From the NCBI GenBank assembly GCA_026724425.1, contig JAIUCV010000231.1:806001-870000 (forward strand): a DNA stretch of 64,000 nt. The letters run 5' to 3'. This DNA is from Erythrophleum ivorense. Its lineage: Eukaryota > Streptophyta > Magnoliopsida > Fabales > Fabaceae. The notes under the pieces are model-generated. The model had not been told where the DNA came from. It did not search any database and saw only the letters and a list, made by a program, of their open reading frames with translations. Positions 10,500 to 23,640 of the stretch are shown here, one piece after another; the first letter of the stretch is position 1; every line of letters starts with the position of its first letter. A program made the position numbers and the translations under genes.

Positions 10500-12636
10500 T
10501 AGCGTCAACATTCGTAACAGCAAAGGCAATGAAATAATTTATGAAATAATCTTACCATATTCACTTGAATCTAATAGAACAGTTGAAAAAAAACTTTTAA
10601 AAAAATGATGATTGCTATGGTAATTAAATCATTTGGTCCAGATAATTTTTGAGAAGAAACTTTGTTATCTACATGTTACTTACAAAATAAAATTTCTCAT
10701 AAGAAAATAGATAAGACATTATATGAATTATGAAAAAAAATATACTTCTGATTTAAAATATTTAAAAGTGTGGAGGTATCTTGTCAAAATTATACTACCT
10801 GATCTTAAGAAAAGGAAAATTGGTTTTAAACTTCTAATTGTATGTTTATTGGTTATACTGAGCATAGTGCTGTCTATAGAATATCTCTTATTTCAAAAAG
10901 TGATGTACTTGATAATAATATTATAATAGAAACAAAAGATACTAAATTTTTTGAATATATTTTTCCTTTAAAAATTAAAAATATTTCTCAAACAATAGAA
11001 AATGTTTCTTCTTCACCCGAACAAAGTCTTGTTAAAAACTCATCTAAAAGTTTAAGAAGTAAAAGACAAAGGAAAAACACATCTTTGAGAAATGATTTTT
11101 ATACTTATATAGTACAAAATGAACCATCAACTTATTTTGAAACAATTACGTTACCAGATGTACATTTTTGGAAAGAAGCAATTAAATCTGATATTGATTC
11201 AATTAATAAATCTAAAATTTGGATTTTAGTATATTTACCTTCAAGAGTAAAACTTATTGAGTGTAAATGGGTTTTCATAAAGAAATACATTCTTGACAGA
11301 CAATTGACAAATATAAAGCAAGGCTAATAAGTAAAAGATTTACACAAAAACAAAATGTTGATGATTTTGACCATTTTCTCCTGTTGCTAGCATTTCTTTT
11401 ATTTGAGTTTTAATTGTTCTAGCATCTATTTACAAACTTTTTATTCATCAAGTGGATGTTAAAACTAAATTTTTAAATGGTAATTAACTAGAAAGTTGCA
11501 TTGTTTCTGGTCAAAAGAATAAAGTTTGTAAATTTGTTGAATCTTTATATGGCTTGAAATAGATTCCCAAACAATTGAATGAGAAACTTAATAAAGTTTT
11601 TATAAGAAATGGGTTTTCAACTATTGAAGTTGATAAATGTGTCTATAAAATACTTGTAAATAATGAGTATGTGATTATTCATTTGTATGTGGATGACATG
11701 GTCATATTTGGTACAAGTATGAATGTCGTATTTGAAACAAAATGTTTTCTTGCTTTTAAATTTTATATGCAAGACACAGGTGAAGCAAGTGTAATTTTAG
11801 GTATTAAGGTCATAAGGAAATATGATAGTATATTCCTATCACAAGAACATTATATTAAGAAACTTTTTAAAAAGTTTAATCATTTTGATGATAAACTTAT
11901 AAGTACTCTTTATGATACTAACACTCAATTAATGAAAAACAGAGGTGATCCTTTGACTCAATCTAAATATACATAGATCATTGGATGTTTATTATATTTG
12001 ATAGACTTCATTGACCCAATATAGCATACGCTGCATGCAAATTGAGTAGATACACACAATGTCCAAATAGTGATCATTGGTATGCATTTGTGAGACTAAT
12101 GAGATATTTGAAAAGTACCATGAATTATGGTATCATGTATAGTGGATTTTCCACTATAATTGAATTGTACAATAATGCTAACTAGATATCAGATTCAGAT
12201 GAGACAAAATCTACAAGTAGTTATGCATTCACTCTTACTAGTAGTGCAATAACTTGAAAGTCAGCTAAACAAACTATTATATCTAAATCCACTATGGAGT
12301 CAAAGTTCATTGCTCTAGAGTTGGTTGGCAATGAGACTAAATAGTTGAAAAACTTCTTAACAAATATTCCTTTGGATATAAAACCTACACCATCAATATT
12401 TATACAATGTGATTGTCTAGTGGCAATAGCCATTGCAAAGAATAAAACTTTCAATGGTAAAAGTAGACATTCAATTAAGACATGATGTGATTAAGCAACT
12501 ACTGAAATATGGTATTATATTAATCAATTTTGTAAAGTCAAAAGTAAATTTGGCATATCCTCTGACTAAACCCTTAGGTAGAAAATTAAGTTTTGAAACA
12601 ATGAAGGTAATGGGATTTAAGCCAATTCGAAATTAA
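10500..12636 (+). pseudogene. Ty1/copia polyprotein remnant (integrase C-terminus, reverse transcriptase, RNase H)
   Basis: Pieces of a Ty1/copia pol gene are found in order in several frames. The integrase core end lies at about 10525-10620 (ILPYSLESNRTVEKK). Next comes the region before the GKD-like part at 10640-10850 (CYLQNKISHKKIDKT, then LKYLKVWRYLVKI), and then an FIGYTEHSAVYRI-type stretch (10843 on). Reverse transcriptase spans about 11130-11970, with a WKEAIKSDIDSI start, IECKWVFIKK, HQVDVKTKFLNG and the catalytic-site motif LYVDDMVIFG near 11680-11710. RNase H runs from about 12000 to 12630, with YLKSTMNYGIMY and a terminal KPLGRKLSFE. Gag, protease and most of integrase are absent, and frameshifts and stops occur throughout (for example after LNGN and SLYGLK). 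It is a dead, 5'-truncated copy. Confidence 0.9.
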
Positions 12637-13260
12637 CCCAACTTTTGTGATTGAAAATCTTACGAAGAAGGTTCATTTGGATAATAACAAATCACTATTA
12701 GTTTTACCAACACTTAATTTTCAGTCCCTTCCTATAATGTGAGAAAGGTACTAGAATGTATTAATAGAGAGGATGAGGACAAAACTCTTAATGATTTTCA
12801 TAGCCCTTATGGCTAGTGTATTATATGCTGATACACTTGATGAAATTACCTATATGAGTGTGAAGTGGGACTACTCCTATAAGATCGTGGCAAATCTCTA
12901 GATCACTCATTAAAATCAAGTACCCGCATGGCCTATTAAAGCACAAACAACGATAATAGCAGGAATCATGGGGGTATAAATTGATTGGTAAGACCTGTAA
13001 CAAACAACAAAGAGTTTTTAGTTCATAAAAGCTATAAGTTTCACTGATAGTTCTGTGTGTTAAGTTTTATTAGTCAAGGTCTAGTTCATAGTCCAAAAGA
13101 CACTAAATTCAAAATGTTTACATCCATACTTGCAACCTAGATGTCATTTCTTTCCCTCTTACCTTTTTAAAATATATGGGAGATTATTGAGTGCAAAAAT
13201 AAAAAGAGAGTATTTCAAAAAGACCAAATCCCAAATTGCTCAAACTAAGAGAGTTTTGAG
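12637..13260 (+). mobile_element. 3' untranslated part of the copia remnant and possible start of its 3' LTR
   Basis: After the RNase H end there is a non-coding stretch and then ATATGGGAGATTATTGAG at about 13183-13200. In Ty1/copia elements a purine run such as GGGAGAT is followed directly by the LTR start TGTTGAG; here that would be a mutated TATTGAG at about 13195. The LTR end is not identified. Confidence 0.4.
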
Positions 13261-14100
13261 TGTATATATTTTAAGATATGTTATTGGGCTAGTAAAATAG
13301 TTAAAGAAGGAGGTGGGCTCACATGCATAAAAGCAAGCTAAGTGGGACTCAACTTAATTGAAATCTACTGATTTCTCCCTAAAAAATGTTTTGCACAAAT
13401 TTATTTAATCAAATGAGACTTCTAAAAGAGGTTGAAATTTTTGCTTTATAAAATTAGTAATATGGTTTTCGATTTTACCATTGGCTTTCTAAATTTTTCC
13501 ATTGGAAATTGTCTAACAGCCTTCTTTAATACCATTGATTTTATAACTTCTTTTCATAAACCTTCTTTAATCTCCAATTTCTTTCTCCTTAAATTACCAA
13601 TATTTTTTTAAGTCCCTAACATTTAGCTTCTTATCAATATATATATACAAGTTCCATAATCTTGATTATTTATTATACTTCCACAATTTTGGCCATAAAT
13701 TGTCGAAACTGACACACAATTCCATTCCTTATTTGTTATTTGTTCATTCCTGACGGTGCTTCCTCTATATATAATATATATGTATATATATTTACATATT
13801 TTCTTGTATTTTGTGTCTCTCTCTTTTTTATTTAAAACGTTAAGTTCTTTTTTACATTTAATTTTCTTTTCACTAAATAGTCATGATAGATGATGTTTGA
13901 CTTTGATGTCATCTAATATATAAATATATAATGTATAATATTAAGATATAAATAATTAATAACAAGGGAATTTTTAATATAAGGTAGAGCTTCTTTTCTT
14001 GCTTGAGCAATAAATAGCAAGCTAGTTGTATGTTACTGTGTGATCATTATTCCATTACTATACTCATATCTACAAAATTACAAAGCTTTAAAATTAAACT
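13261..14100. other. AT-rich DNA, copia LTR remnant and/or lost 5' end of the CACTA element
   Basis: No gene. The 5' terminal CACTACAA motif expected for the CACTA element was searched for here and not found. A CACTAAATAG at about 13872 does not match the 3' terminal repeat beyond its first five bases. Confidence 0.4.
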
Positions 14101-14150
14101 ATTTTTAATCATTATTTTATTGTTAGTTAGAAGAGGAAGGATCTCTTGTC

Positions 14151-14622
14151 ATGGACATTCCTAAAAGAAGAAGATGGATGAATTGTGATAGAGTTAGTAA
14201 AGAATATTTGGATAGAGTTAATAAGTTTCTACATCATGCCTTTAGTGAAAAACAAGGTGCAGAGAGAATTCCATGTCCTTGTAAAGAATGTGTGTTACAC
14301 TATAATGTAAATTGAGCTACCGCATATGATCACCTTATGGTTAATGGTATTATACAGTCATATGACACTTGGTTTTGTCATGGGGAGTCAATCAATGAAT
14401 CAAATTGTATTGAAGAAACTATTTGCATAGAAGTTGCTAGGGATGGTGATGATATGGTAGGAATGATACATGATGATTTTGGAGGCTCTACTCAATTCAT
14501 GGATCATAAAACTAGTGAAAGGGGTGAGGTGGAGCCAAACTTAGAAGAAAATAGTCCTCAAAATCAACCTCATTTAGAGATCAAGCAGTTTGAGCAACTA
14601 ATGAAAGATGTAGATGAATAAC
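14151..14622 (+). pseudogene. CACTA transposase N-terminal (transposase-associated) domain
   Basis: Starts at ATG 14151 (MDIPKRRRWMNCDRVS). It carries the family hallmarks: a FLHHAFSEK helix, the zinc-binding-like IPCPCKECVLHY motif, a HLMVNGI stretch, and Y.TWFCHGE. An in-frame TGA after HYNVN (near 14313) breaks the frame. An acidic, Asn/Gln-rich linker follows to 14622. Confidence 0.8.
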
Positions 14623-14679
14623 TATACCTGGATGCAAAAAATTTAGTAAACTTTCATTTTTGTTGTATCTTTACTAGAT

Positions 14680-16190
14680 AAAACGGATGTTCAAATGGAC
14701 AAATGAGTCCTTTAATGCTTTACTCAGACTATTGAAGGATGCATTATCTGAAAGGGAAATATTACCTTTTTCTTACTATGAGACCAAGAAGATAGTTGCG
14801 GGATTAGGCTTAAAATATGAAAAGATCCATGCTTGTCCCCATGATTGTAAGCTTTTTAGAAAAGAAGGGATTAATGATGATGAATGCTCAATTTGTAGGG
14901 CTTTTAGATGGAAAACCAATAAGATAGGTTTACAAACTACAAATTCAAGTATGAAAAAGAGAAGCAAAAAAAAAATTCCAACCAAGGTTTTAAGGTATTT
15001 TCCTTTGAAACCAAGGTTGCAAAGATTATTTATGTCATCAAAAATTTCTAAATTAATGAGGTGGCATCATAAAAAATCCAATAAAGATGGATTTTTAAGG
15101 CATCCTGTAGATTTTGAAGCTTGGAGAAGTTTTGACACTTATCATCTAGAATTTGCTAAAGATCCTCGCAATGTTCGCCTAAGATTAACTAGTGATGGCT
15201 TTAATCCATATGGCACAATGCAAAGTGTTTACAGTACATGGCCAGTGATTTTAATGTCATATAATCTTCCACCATAGTTGTGCATGAAGCAAGAATTTTT
15301 CATTCTATCCTTACTCATTCATGGACCAAAAGGGCCTGGAAATGACATTGATGTTTTCTTAGAACCTTTAATAAAAGAGTTGAAGGAATTATAGGATGTA
15401 GGGCTGGAAACCAATGATGCTTCTACAAAGGAGACATTTAAGATGCAAGCAGCTCTCATGTGGACTATAAATGATTTTCCAGCATATGGTACTATATCTA
15501 GGTGGTGCACTTATGGTCAATTTGTGTGCCCTTCTTGCAACATAAGCACTAGATCTAGAAGGCTCAAACATGGTAAAAAATTTTGCTACATGGGCCATCG
15601 ACGTTTCTTGAAGCCAGGGCATAAATACCGAAATGATACAAAGTCATTCGATGGGACAAAAGAATTTAGCCCTGCACCTTGTCTAATATCTGGTTCATTG
15701 GTTCTAAATCAACTTAAAGATATAAAGTTCACTCTTGATAAGTTGAGTGAGGAGGTTAGTGGGGTGATGAAAAACACATGGAAAAAATATTTTTTTTTAA
15801 TCTGCCTTACTGGCAATATAACTTGATTTACCATAACTTTGATGTGATGCACATAGAAAAAAATATTTGTAATAACTTGATTTACACCTTATTGGGTCTT
15901 GGTAAAAAGGCAAAAGACAATTTAGAAGCTCGGTTAGACTTGATGGAGATGAACATAAGACCAGACTTATGGCCTCAACAACAAGCTAGGGGGAGGACAT
16001 ATTTCCCTCCTACTTATTTCACAATGACCTCAGAAGAAAAGAAGTCATTTTACAAAGTACTAGAAAATGCTAAGTTTCCTTATGGCTATGTATCTAATAT
16101 CTCACGTTGCATTCATAAACGAAAAATATCTAGATTGAAGACTCATGATTGCCATATTATAATGCAAGAACTTCTTCCTCTTGCATTGTG
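14680..16190 (+). pseudogene. TNP2-type CACTA transposase, broken
   Basis: Frame 14687-15277 covers FKWTNESFNALLRLLK, YEKIHACPHDCKLF, DDECSICRAFRWK, VLRYFPLKPRLQRLF, DPRNVRLRLTSDGFNPYG and WPVILMSYNLPP. A stop (TAG, 15277) replaces a sense codon directly after YNLPP. It continues with LSLLIHGPKGPGNDIDVFL (15310-15360), WTINDFPAYG, CPSCNISTRS and GHRRFL. A frameshift occurs in an A/T-run near 15785-15800, after which LPYWQYNLI and HNFDVMHIEKNICNNL follow (15795-15880). Motif order and spacing are those of intact TNP2 proteins, so this is a recognisable but inactive transposase. Confidence 0.85.
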
Positions 16191-16248
16191 AGGGAAAATA
16201 AACCCAAAGGTGAGTATTGTTTTGATTGAACTATGAACATTCTTTTGG

Positions 16249-16800
16249 GTGCTTTGTAGTAAAGTGCTTAAAGTGGAGGAGTTGGAGTTACTTGAAGAAA
16301 AAATTGCATTAATGTTATGTCACATGGAGAAACTTTTCATTCCATCATTTTTTACAATCATGGTGCATCTGGTGATACACTTGGCAACTGAGGCTAAAAT
16401 TGCAGGCCCTGTACATTATCATTTGATGTATCCAACTGAGAGGTAAGAATAATCAAAGTAAGTTTATTATATATCATAAGTTGTACTTAATTGCAAAATA
16501 TTATATTGCTAACATTGACTTATACTACAAGTACTTATCTACTTTAAAATCATATGTTTGTAATCATGCATGCCCAGAAGGTTCAATAGTATAAGCATAT
16601 CTTGCAAATGAATGTTTAACATTTTGCTCAAGATATATGGATGGTAGAGATTCGAGGTCTTATTGGTCAAGGAAACATAAAAATAAGCTTTAGCATGAGA
16701 TCAATAAAGAAGGGTGTCTTTTCCCTACTATTGGGCAACCATATGGCAAAATAAAAGCATTCATGATGGATGAGAAAACATGGCTGCAAGCCCATTGATA
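16249..16800 (+). pseudogene. DUF4218 region of the CACTA transposase
   Basis: After a short non-coding stretch, probably an intron (about 16200-16250), the frame gives LLEEKIALMLCHMEKLFIPSFF and HLVIHLATEAKIAGPVHYH. A second piece at about 16560-16690 (HACPEGSI, YMDGRDSRSYWS in broken frames) continues it. These are standard DUF4218 motifs. Stops and frameshifts are present. Confidence 0.7.
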
Positions 16801-17179
16801 TGTGTTATTCAATTGTGAATCTGATGTGCTTGAAAATTATAAATAGTGAGGGGCTTATCTCTATATTATTGATTGTATTTAATTGTATGTGATAACTTTA
16901 TTGATATATGTGAGTTATATATATAGTGAACATATCGTTGAGATTAAGAGATCACATCGTAAGCATCACCTTACACAACATCAGCTTAATCGCTTGCATT
17001 TTAATACATTTCATAAATGGTTGAAGGAGCAAGTAAGTAGTGGGATCTAGTCATTATTTACTTTAAGTTGATATCTTGGTACTTATGTTACTAATTGGTT
17101 AGGTTAAGGAGTTGGACCCCATATTAGATGTCCAAAATGATCTAAAAGCTCTTGCACAAGGTCCAAGTTACATTGCAAG

Positions 17180-17820
17180 AAGATTTAAAACATTCGATAT
17201 CAATAATGGGTATCGATTTTGAATAAAACAATATGAAGAGTTCATGGAGACACAAAATAGTGGTGTTATGGTTGTTTCAAAGATAGAGAGCTATGCAAGT
17301 ACACGTGACAATGCTCCTAAGTCAGCAAATATCACTTACTATGGCAGATTGAATGATATTGTAGAGTTAAATTATTTTGAGAACTTTAAAGTTATCTTAT
17401 TTAAATGTGATTAGGTTGATGTAACCTAAGGTAAACGAGTTAAGGAAGATGAATTAGGTTTCACACTTGTGAACTTCACATATTTAATACACTTTGGCGA
17501 TCGAGAAAGTCATGAACTTTTTGTATTTGTAGACCAAGCACAACAAGTAATATTTGTGCAAAGATCCTCAAGATCATGCATGGTTTGTCCCTAGCCCAAT
17601 TAAACCTGAAGAAATTTTTGATATGGGAGTAGAAAAGTCATCAATGCAATATGAGCCTACTGACTTGAGATGCTTGAAAAATATTTGTGATTCATATCAT
17701 GACAATAATGAGTGGGTGAGAAGTGGTGTTAATAGGATAGTAATTGATTTGAGCCACACTTCCAACCATCCTCTAAATGATGGAGGAAATGGCAATAATT
17801 ACAATGGTGATTCTGAATAA
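17180..17820 (+). pseudogene. DUF4216 region of the CACTA transposase
   Basis: Fragments include NSGVMVVSKIESYAS, ITYYGRLNDIVELNY, LVNFTYLIHFGDRESHELF and VFVDQAQQVIFV (17255-17560). A frameshift then leads to KDPQDHAWFVPSPIKPEE (from about 17557). An acidic tail ends at the stop at 17818-17820. This is the C-terminal DUF4216 module usually fused to TNP2 in plant CACTA elements. Confidence 0.75.
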
Positions 17821-17979
17821 GATAGGTAATATCTAAAAAATATTTCATTCTTTTGTAAAGTTTTATATTTTTTATAATTGTAGTTTCTTTCATTAATGGT
17901 GAAAACATGTAAATTTCCTTATTTAATTTTATAACACTCTTGTTTTACAATTTTGTAGGAAGAAAATTGTCATCTTATC

Positions 17980-19163
17980 ATGACAAGGAAAAATAGTCTT
18001 AGGTTTGTCACTGAACAATGCCAAGATGAAAAAGTGCAACCTTATATAGAGCAATTAATTCATGGCCAAAATAGCTTTCATGCACTTGAAACTCATGAAG
18101 AAAGGAACAATACTACTAGTACTAATAATGAGCAAAATTATGAATCAGGTGAGCAAAATTATAAACCATGGCAAATTTAAATTTTTAAATTTGTCATACA
18201 CTAAATCATGACATTTAACTAGTTTCATTTTAAGCTCATTGGTAGAAAGGAAGGTTTGTGGGCCTACACTATTGAAAGATATATGGAGTTTGCCTCCAAA
18301 GAAGACAGTTGCTGTGCAATTCAATTGTCGTAACCAAGCCATAGGAAAAGAAGGTCAAAGGCTTGCTAGCTTTATAGGTATTGAAGCTAGAACTTCAGAA
18401 CTAACACATTTAAACATAAATGATTGGAGAATGCTTCCTAAAGATGAGAAGAAGAAATTGGTGGATTTTGTGAAGGTACGATAAGTGTTAATATAGTTTT
18501 TTTTTCTTTTTTTTTTGTTTTGGTCATGCATAATTTGAGCTTCTAATTGTTGCTTATATTTTTGTAGAAGAAGTTCTCAATTCCAGCATATGGTGAAGAA
18601 TTTGTCAAAAAATCACTAGAGAAGAAATGGAAAGATTACAAATGTGATTTGAAGAATATGTATTTGATAAAGTATAAACCAAAGATGCCTTACTAAAAAA
18701 TAGACCTGATCGTATACCAAGGGGCCAGTGGACTGGCCTTGTTTTTTATTGGGTTTCTGACAAAGCAAAGGTATCAATGTTGGACACCTTAACAAAATTA
18801 AAAATAAATACACATTTAGTGGCTATATTGTTTTTATATTTTATAAAAGGCTTATAATTTCTTTCTTTAATTTCTTTAAATAAATTATCTAAATGTTGTA
18901 TTTATTTTACAATGATAAAAGTGTAGCCAAGCAAATAGAATCCATAGAGTAAGGCAAAAGATGCCTCACACAGGAGGATCCAAAAGCGTTGCATGTTTAA
19001 TGGATGAAAAGGTATTCACATGTAAATTAATTACTGCATATAATATTTATAAATAATACTTGGCTTAATAATTTGTCTACTATCAATTTAATTGTATCAG
19101 GCCAAAGATGGGATAGATCCAACACGTGTTGAAATATTCATAGAAACTCATAAGAAGCGTAAA
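17980..19163 (+). pseudogene. Ptta/En-Spm (Transposase_24) domain, first part, upstream of the LTR insertion
   Basis: Exon-like pieces: 17980-18180 (MTRKNSLRF start), 18240-18484 (a KVCGPTLLKDIWSLP.KK motif, then INDWRMLPKDEKKKLVDFV), 18569-18790 (FSIPAYGEEFVKKSLEKKWKDYK, then RPDRIPRGQWTGLVFYW after a frameshift) and 18930-19163 (AKDGIDPTRVEIFIETHKKR). It stops at the LTR junction and resumes at 23061. The gaps between pieces look like introns of 80-170 bp. Confidence 0.75.
19159..19163. repeat. Target-site duplication (left), GTAAA
   Basis: GTAAA directly precedes the LTR start TGTAACATCC and is repeated at 23056-23060 directly after the LTR end TTACA. Removing the LTR and one copy restores the transposase frame across the junction. 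Confidence 0.9.
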
Positions 19164-22100
19164 TGTAACATCCGGTCCCTCCGTAAACATGAGAAACGCA
19201 ATGTTCGGTTTCTCCGTAAACGTCAGAAATGGGCCAGATATAAAAGAAAGTTCCTGAAATAGAAGGAATTGGGGCCAAATAAAATTATGATAAAATTCTA
19301 AATAATGAAAAATAAGGATTTGAGCCTTGAGTTGCCCAAAAATCAAGGCCAGAGTGATTCGATAAATTTGCCGAAAGGCCAGTGGCATTTTCGTAAATAT
19401 GGGTACTTTTTGAAAAACTCACAGGAGGGCTTTTTAAATGAAAGTTTTGAGTTCTTTAGGGTTCTTAGAGGCCCTAAAGACTATGGAAAGTCTCGGGACA
19501 GTTAAAGCCCCTTCAGTATACGTTTTCCAATGGCGGTGAGCCCGAACTTTGACCGAATCGTTCAGGAAGGTTTTAACTCCAAATTGAGTGATTCCAAAGG
19601 TATTTTATAAGATTGAAGACCTAAATTTTATGATAGAAAATACGGTTCTCAAAAAGGAGCTAAAACGGATTAGAAACGAAAATGCCAAAAATAAGGGACG
19701 AAATAGGAATTTTTGAAATTCTTTTGCTTTTAATACACTCTCTTTCTCACGCCCTCCCTTGCCCTCATTTTTTACCATCTTTCTTCTGCCCAAAACAGAG
19801 AGGAGAATCAGTTCTCTTAGGTGCACAAGAAGGAGCACTCTTGGAGGGAGAAAAAAGCCAAGAAAAGGTAGGAAATTTCATGGAAAATCTAACTTTCTCC
19901 TTATCAAGTCACTTCTCCTCCTTCTCCTCCTTCTCCTCCTTATTTCTATGGGTTTGATGGTGCTTTTAAATCTATTTTGAAGGTAGAACAGAGATGAAAT
20001 TTTTGGATTTAGTGAGGGGAGGCTAGCCAAGTGAAAAGCAACCAAGAGAAAGCAAGAAAACAAGGTAAAACTTCTATTCTTTGGTAATTCCTTCCTCTCC
20101 CTTCCTCTTGCACGAATTTGGACACCATGAGCCCAATTTTTAGAGGCTGTTTTCTGTCCAATTCATGGAGAGATTAGAGGTTTTAGAGTGCAAGGATTAA
20201 GAATGAACCAATAGAATCAAGAAAGGGGCATTAGGAAACAAGATGGAACCATTAGGGATCCAAATGCTCCCTTGCAAATCTGATTTAACATGAATGTTCT
20301 TAGGTTTAATTGAATATTCAAACATGCTCCTAAGACCCCTAGAGAGCTTCCCACATGCACCTCCCATCCAAGTAAAGAAATTGCAAGAAAAATTAATGAA
20401 CTCTAAGTTAAAAAAGTGTAAAGCTCTTGAACACTTTGCAAAAACTGATTTGATATATGAGTTTTCTTGCATGTGTGAGTATTTGATTGAGCTCCTAAGA
20501 CCTCTAAGAAGCCTCCCAAGTATGTCTCCCATCAAGGAAAAATCAAAAAGGCCATGAACTCTTCTTCCCCCTATAGTCTCAGCCTAAGCAAGTTCTTATA
20601 GCTAGGGAGAGTTTTAAATTTTTCTAAGACTATTCTTGAGTCATATGTGATGAGTGAAGATGAGTAGAGGCCTTAGAAAAAATTTAGAACTCAAAGAAAG
20701 TGAATTGGTGCCATAGGTTCCATATTAGGACTTAAAGAAGCAACATGATGCTAGACCCTTTGTTTTAATGATGTGATGACTCCAAGAGGTTTAAAAGGAG
20801 TCAAGAATTATAATTGAAAAGAAAGAATGAGGCCTAGAAGTCATTTGATGGGTGTTGCTTCATTATGTGTGATTATAGACCATAATGGAGCCTATAGAGC
20901 AATCTAGTATTTTATCAAGTGATGTAGCTTTAGAATATGTTTCATAGACCTAATTAGCTCCCATAAATAGTATCTAGGCCAAGAGAAACTATCTCCACCA
21001 AATTGTGGGTGTGTAGCCGAAAGAGGAGGCTTGAAAGTTAAGGAAAAAGTGTGTGAAATTGTGCAAGGTAGCTTTCTCCACCTTCTCTCATGCATGGATG
21101 TGTGTTTGGCTTGTTTTAGAATGTGTGTATGTGTATTTTCAAGCTAAGAAAAGTATGCTAGCATACCTTTATATTCCATGATCCTTGCTGCCATGTTATG
21201 TTTTAAATGAATCTATGATGTTTGTATGAGTTCACTTGAGTGAGGAGAGGCCAAGAACTCTTCCTTTTGGTGAGGATGAGCCAAGAACCCTTGAACTTGG
21301 TTGAGATATAGCAAAGAGTCTTCCAAAAGCAAAGTGGGCTCCCAAGAGTATGATTAAGTCCAAAGCTCTTAAAGAATGGGTGAGACAAGTCCAAAATCCA
21401 TGAGGAGAAGTGTGAGACCAATCCAAACACTTGGGAAACTCTTGAATGTCTTGTATGATTGATTCACATGCCAAGGTTGCTTTGAAAATGTCCATGACTT
21501 CCATTTTTTTATACATGCATTTGAAAAGCTTGCTTTATACATATTATGTGTGATTGAATGGGAGATGAGCTATTGAGATTCTTTGAATCTCATCCCCTCC
21601 TCTCCAATGCTCTAAAATGCTAGGTGAACTAAGTGGATATACTAATGGGGGCCAACAACATTGAAGAAGAGAGATTGACATTCATATGTCTAGCTTTTAC
21701 CCTTTTTTGAACCATAATGATGTTCAATGATGTATATGATTATTGTAAATGGCACATGACCCTTGAGACACATGTAAATATGATATTATGTGATATATAC
21801 ATGTATGGATATGATGTATGAACTTTAGAAATAAATTTGGGTATGTAATGCCAAGTTATGCAAATTAGAAGTTTGATGCAAATGTGTATAAGTGTGGATG
21901 AAAAGGCCAAAATAAGATGCATGGGATTTAGGACCATTTGGGTAACTCACACAAGTCTTAAATATGCTTTTAAACTTGCTCAAAAGGTGCCAACACTAAG
22001 GGAAGACCATTTGGCAAGTTTGGTACCTCATATGGAGCCAAATTTGATCATTATGGAACCCTATATCATTTTTTTGTCAAATGAGTTAGTCTTGCCCTGA

Positions 22101-23055
22101 CACTGCACATGAAATTAGGTCTTATTAAGATTTTTTTAGAAAGCTAAAGATCATAATTTTTGGAGACCTAGAGAATATTTGATGAATTTTCAAAGTAGGG
22201 ATTTTTCATAGATTCTGGTATGGGTACTGTTCATACTAGTAGTTTTGAATTCTATGTCACCCAATGGCTAAATAGTGTCGAATGCTTATAAAATTTTACA
22301 TACATAAACTAGAGGTCATAAGATTTCTGTGGCCACCGAGATCATCTCATTTGGAGGTCTGAACAGTGAGTTATGCATGTTTGAAGTTAACTATCAGTAT
22401 CAGTAGCGCCCCATGAGTCCGGTTACTGTTCCATAGGGTCCAGCTGACTAAACGTATCTGTTTCATCCTGGAATTATTTTTACTATCAAGTTAACATTTT
22501 TATCTTTCTATAATGACTGAATTTGTATGATTTCAATTTTTATAAAATTAGTTATGAATTTCAGAAATTTGTATTAGTAAACTGAACAACAACCTAAGCA
22601 GCCAGTGACTCTGGAGCTTTTTGGACATCAAACGTCCTGTGTAATAAATTTTATGACCTGGATGTATTTTTAGTGTGAAGTAGACATCCCAAGGTTTCCA
22701 TAATAATGAAGATTGCATCATTTTGAATTTTCTAGATTTAGTTATGATTTTCCAAAATTGGGTCAGAAAATGGAGCAAATCTGGCCGAAAATGTGCTTAT
22801 TTATTTTGAGCTCCATTTCGGTTTCCATGGGTTGTAGGCATGTTTATGTGATACAAATGAGTTGTAATAATGAAATTAAATATGAGAAAGTATAGTATGA
22901 GCTCACACAATCCACGTGACACCAAATTGAATTTTTTGACACAGCGCAACATGAAAAAAGTTTATTATTTTCATCCCCTTTTCATATGATCTTGTGGGAT
23001 TGATAATACAAAACTTATAAATAGCATCAAATGAGCTAGAAGTTATGGTATTACA
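19164..23055 (+). mobile_element. Solo LTR (3.9 kb) of a plant Ty3/gypsy-type element, inserted in the CACTA transposase
   Basis: The sequence begins TGTAACATCCGG and ends GGTATTACA, giving TG...CA ends and a 5-bp inverted repeat (TGTAA/TTACA). It is flanked by perfect GTAAA duplications. No pol motifs, primer-binding site, polypurine tract or second copy of the termini were found inside, so it looks like one very long LTR left after recombination. A non-autonomous element is the alternative. A related fragment lies inverted at 1-315. The TGTAACATCC start and great length fit Tekay/Del-like gypsy LTRs, but the lineage is not proven. Short ORFs inside are not genes. Confidence 0.85.
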
Positions 23056-23060
23056 GTAAA
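23056..23060. repeat. Target-site duplication (right), GTAAA
   Basis: Second copy of GTAAA, followed by GATGGTAGACCATTGGATG, which continues the transposase codons KDGRPLD. Confidence 0.9.
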
Positions 23061-23640
23061 GATGGTAGACCATTGGATGAGGAGTCTGCAAAAACAATTG
23101 TAAGATATCTTGCCAAATTTTATTTTTTAGTTAGATTTGGGCTTGCTGAAGTGCTATTTATGCATTTTTTTTTCTTCTTGAGCTTCATTGGTATGATATT
23201 GTTATGTAATTTATAAAGCTTCAATAGTAAGCTTGTTGAAGTGTTGTTTATGTAGTTGCCAGTTTATGTTAATGCTAATCATTATTTGGACATCATTAAT
23301 TGTGCTCAAGATATGATGAAAGAAAAATTAAGTAATGTTGAAACATCTAATAAACAAAATGCTGGAAGTATTGCTGGGGAAGGAGATGTATACTCTCAAG
23401 TGTTGGGAAGTTAAAGAAGTGGTCATGTTCGTGGTTTAGGACTAGGTCCAACTCCTTTTTCGTTGTGGGGTAATAGATCTTCTCAAAGAGATTTTACCAT
23501 AGATGATGTGTCTAATGAGGCAGTCCAAAAGTTAGAACAACATATGAAAGATATCAAGGAGAAACATATTGAAGAAATGAATGTGATGAAAGTTGAATTA
23601 ACTTTCATGAGACAAGTTGTGTGAATTTCTTCCTTTGGAA
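23061..23640 (+). pseudogene. Ptta/En-Spm domain, second part, with C-terminal coiled coil
   Basis: It resumes the frame left at 19163: KDGRPLDEESAKTIVRYLAK (23061-23117), a motif that follows THKK in this family. After an intron-like gap comes YVNANHYLDIINCAQDMM (from about 23264), then a stop at QVLGS*, then RGLGLGPTPFSLWG. A helical segment (AVQKLEQHMKDIKEKHIEEM, near 23521) closes the domain. A further piece (about 23764-23880) may be a last exon. Confidence 0.75.

Noticed and set aside
13872..13881. CACTAAATAG as the 5' end of the CACTA element
   Set aside because: Matches the 3' terminal repeat (CACTACAACC) only in the first five bases and has no matching subterminal repeats.
19305..22100. 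Several ORFs of 60-112 codons on both strands
   Set aside because: All lie within the non-coding 3.9-kb LTR and have no similarity to retroelement proteins.
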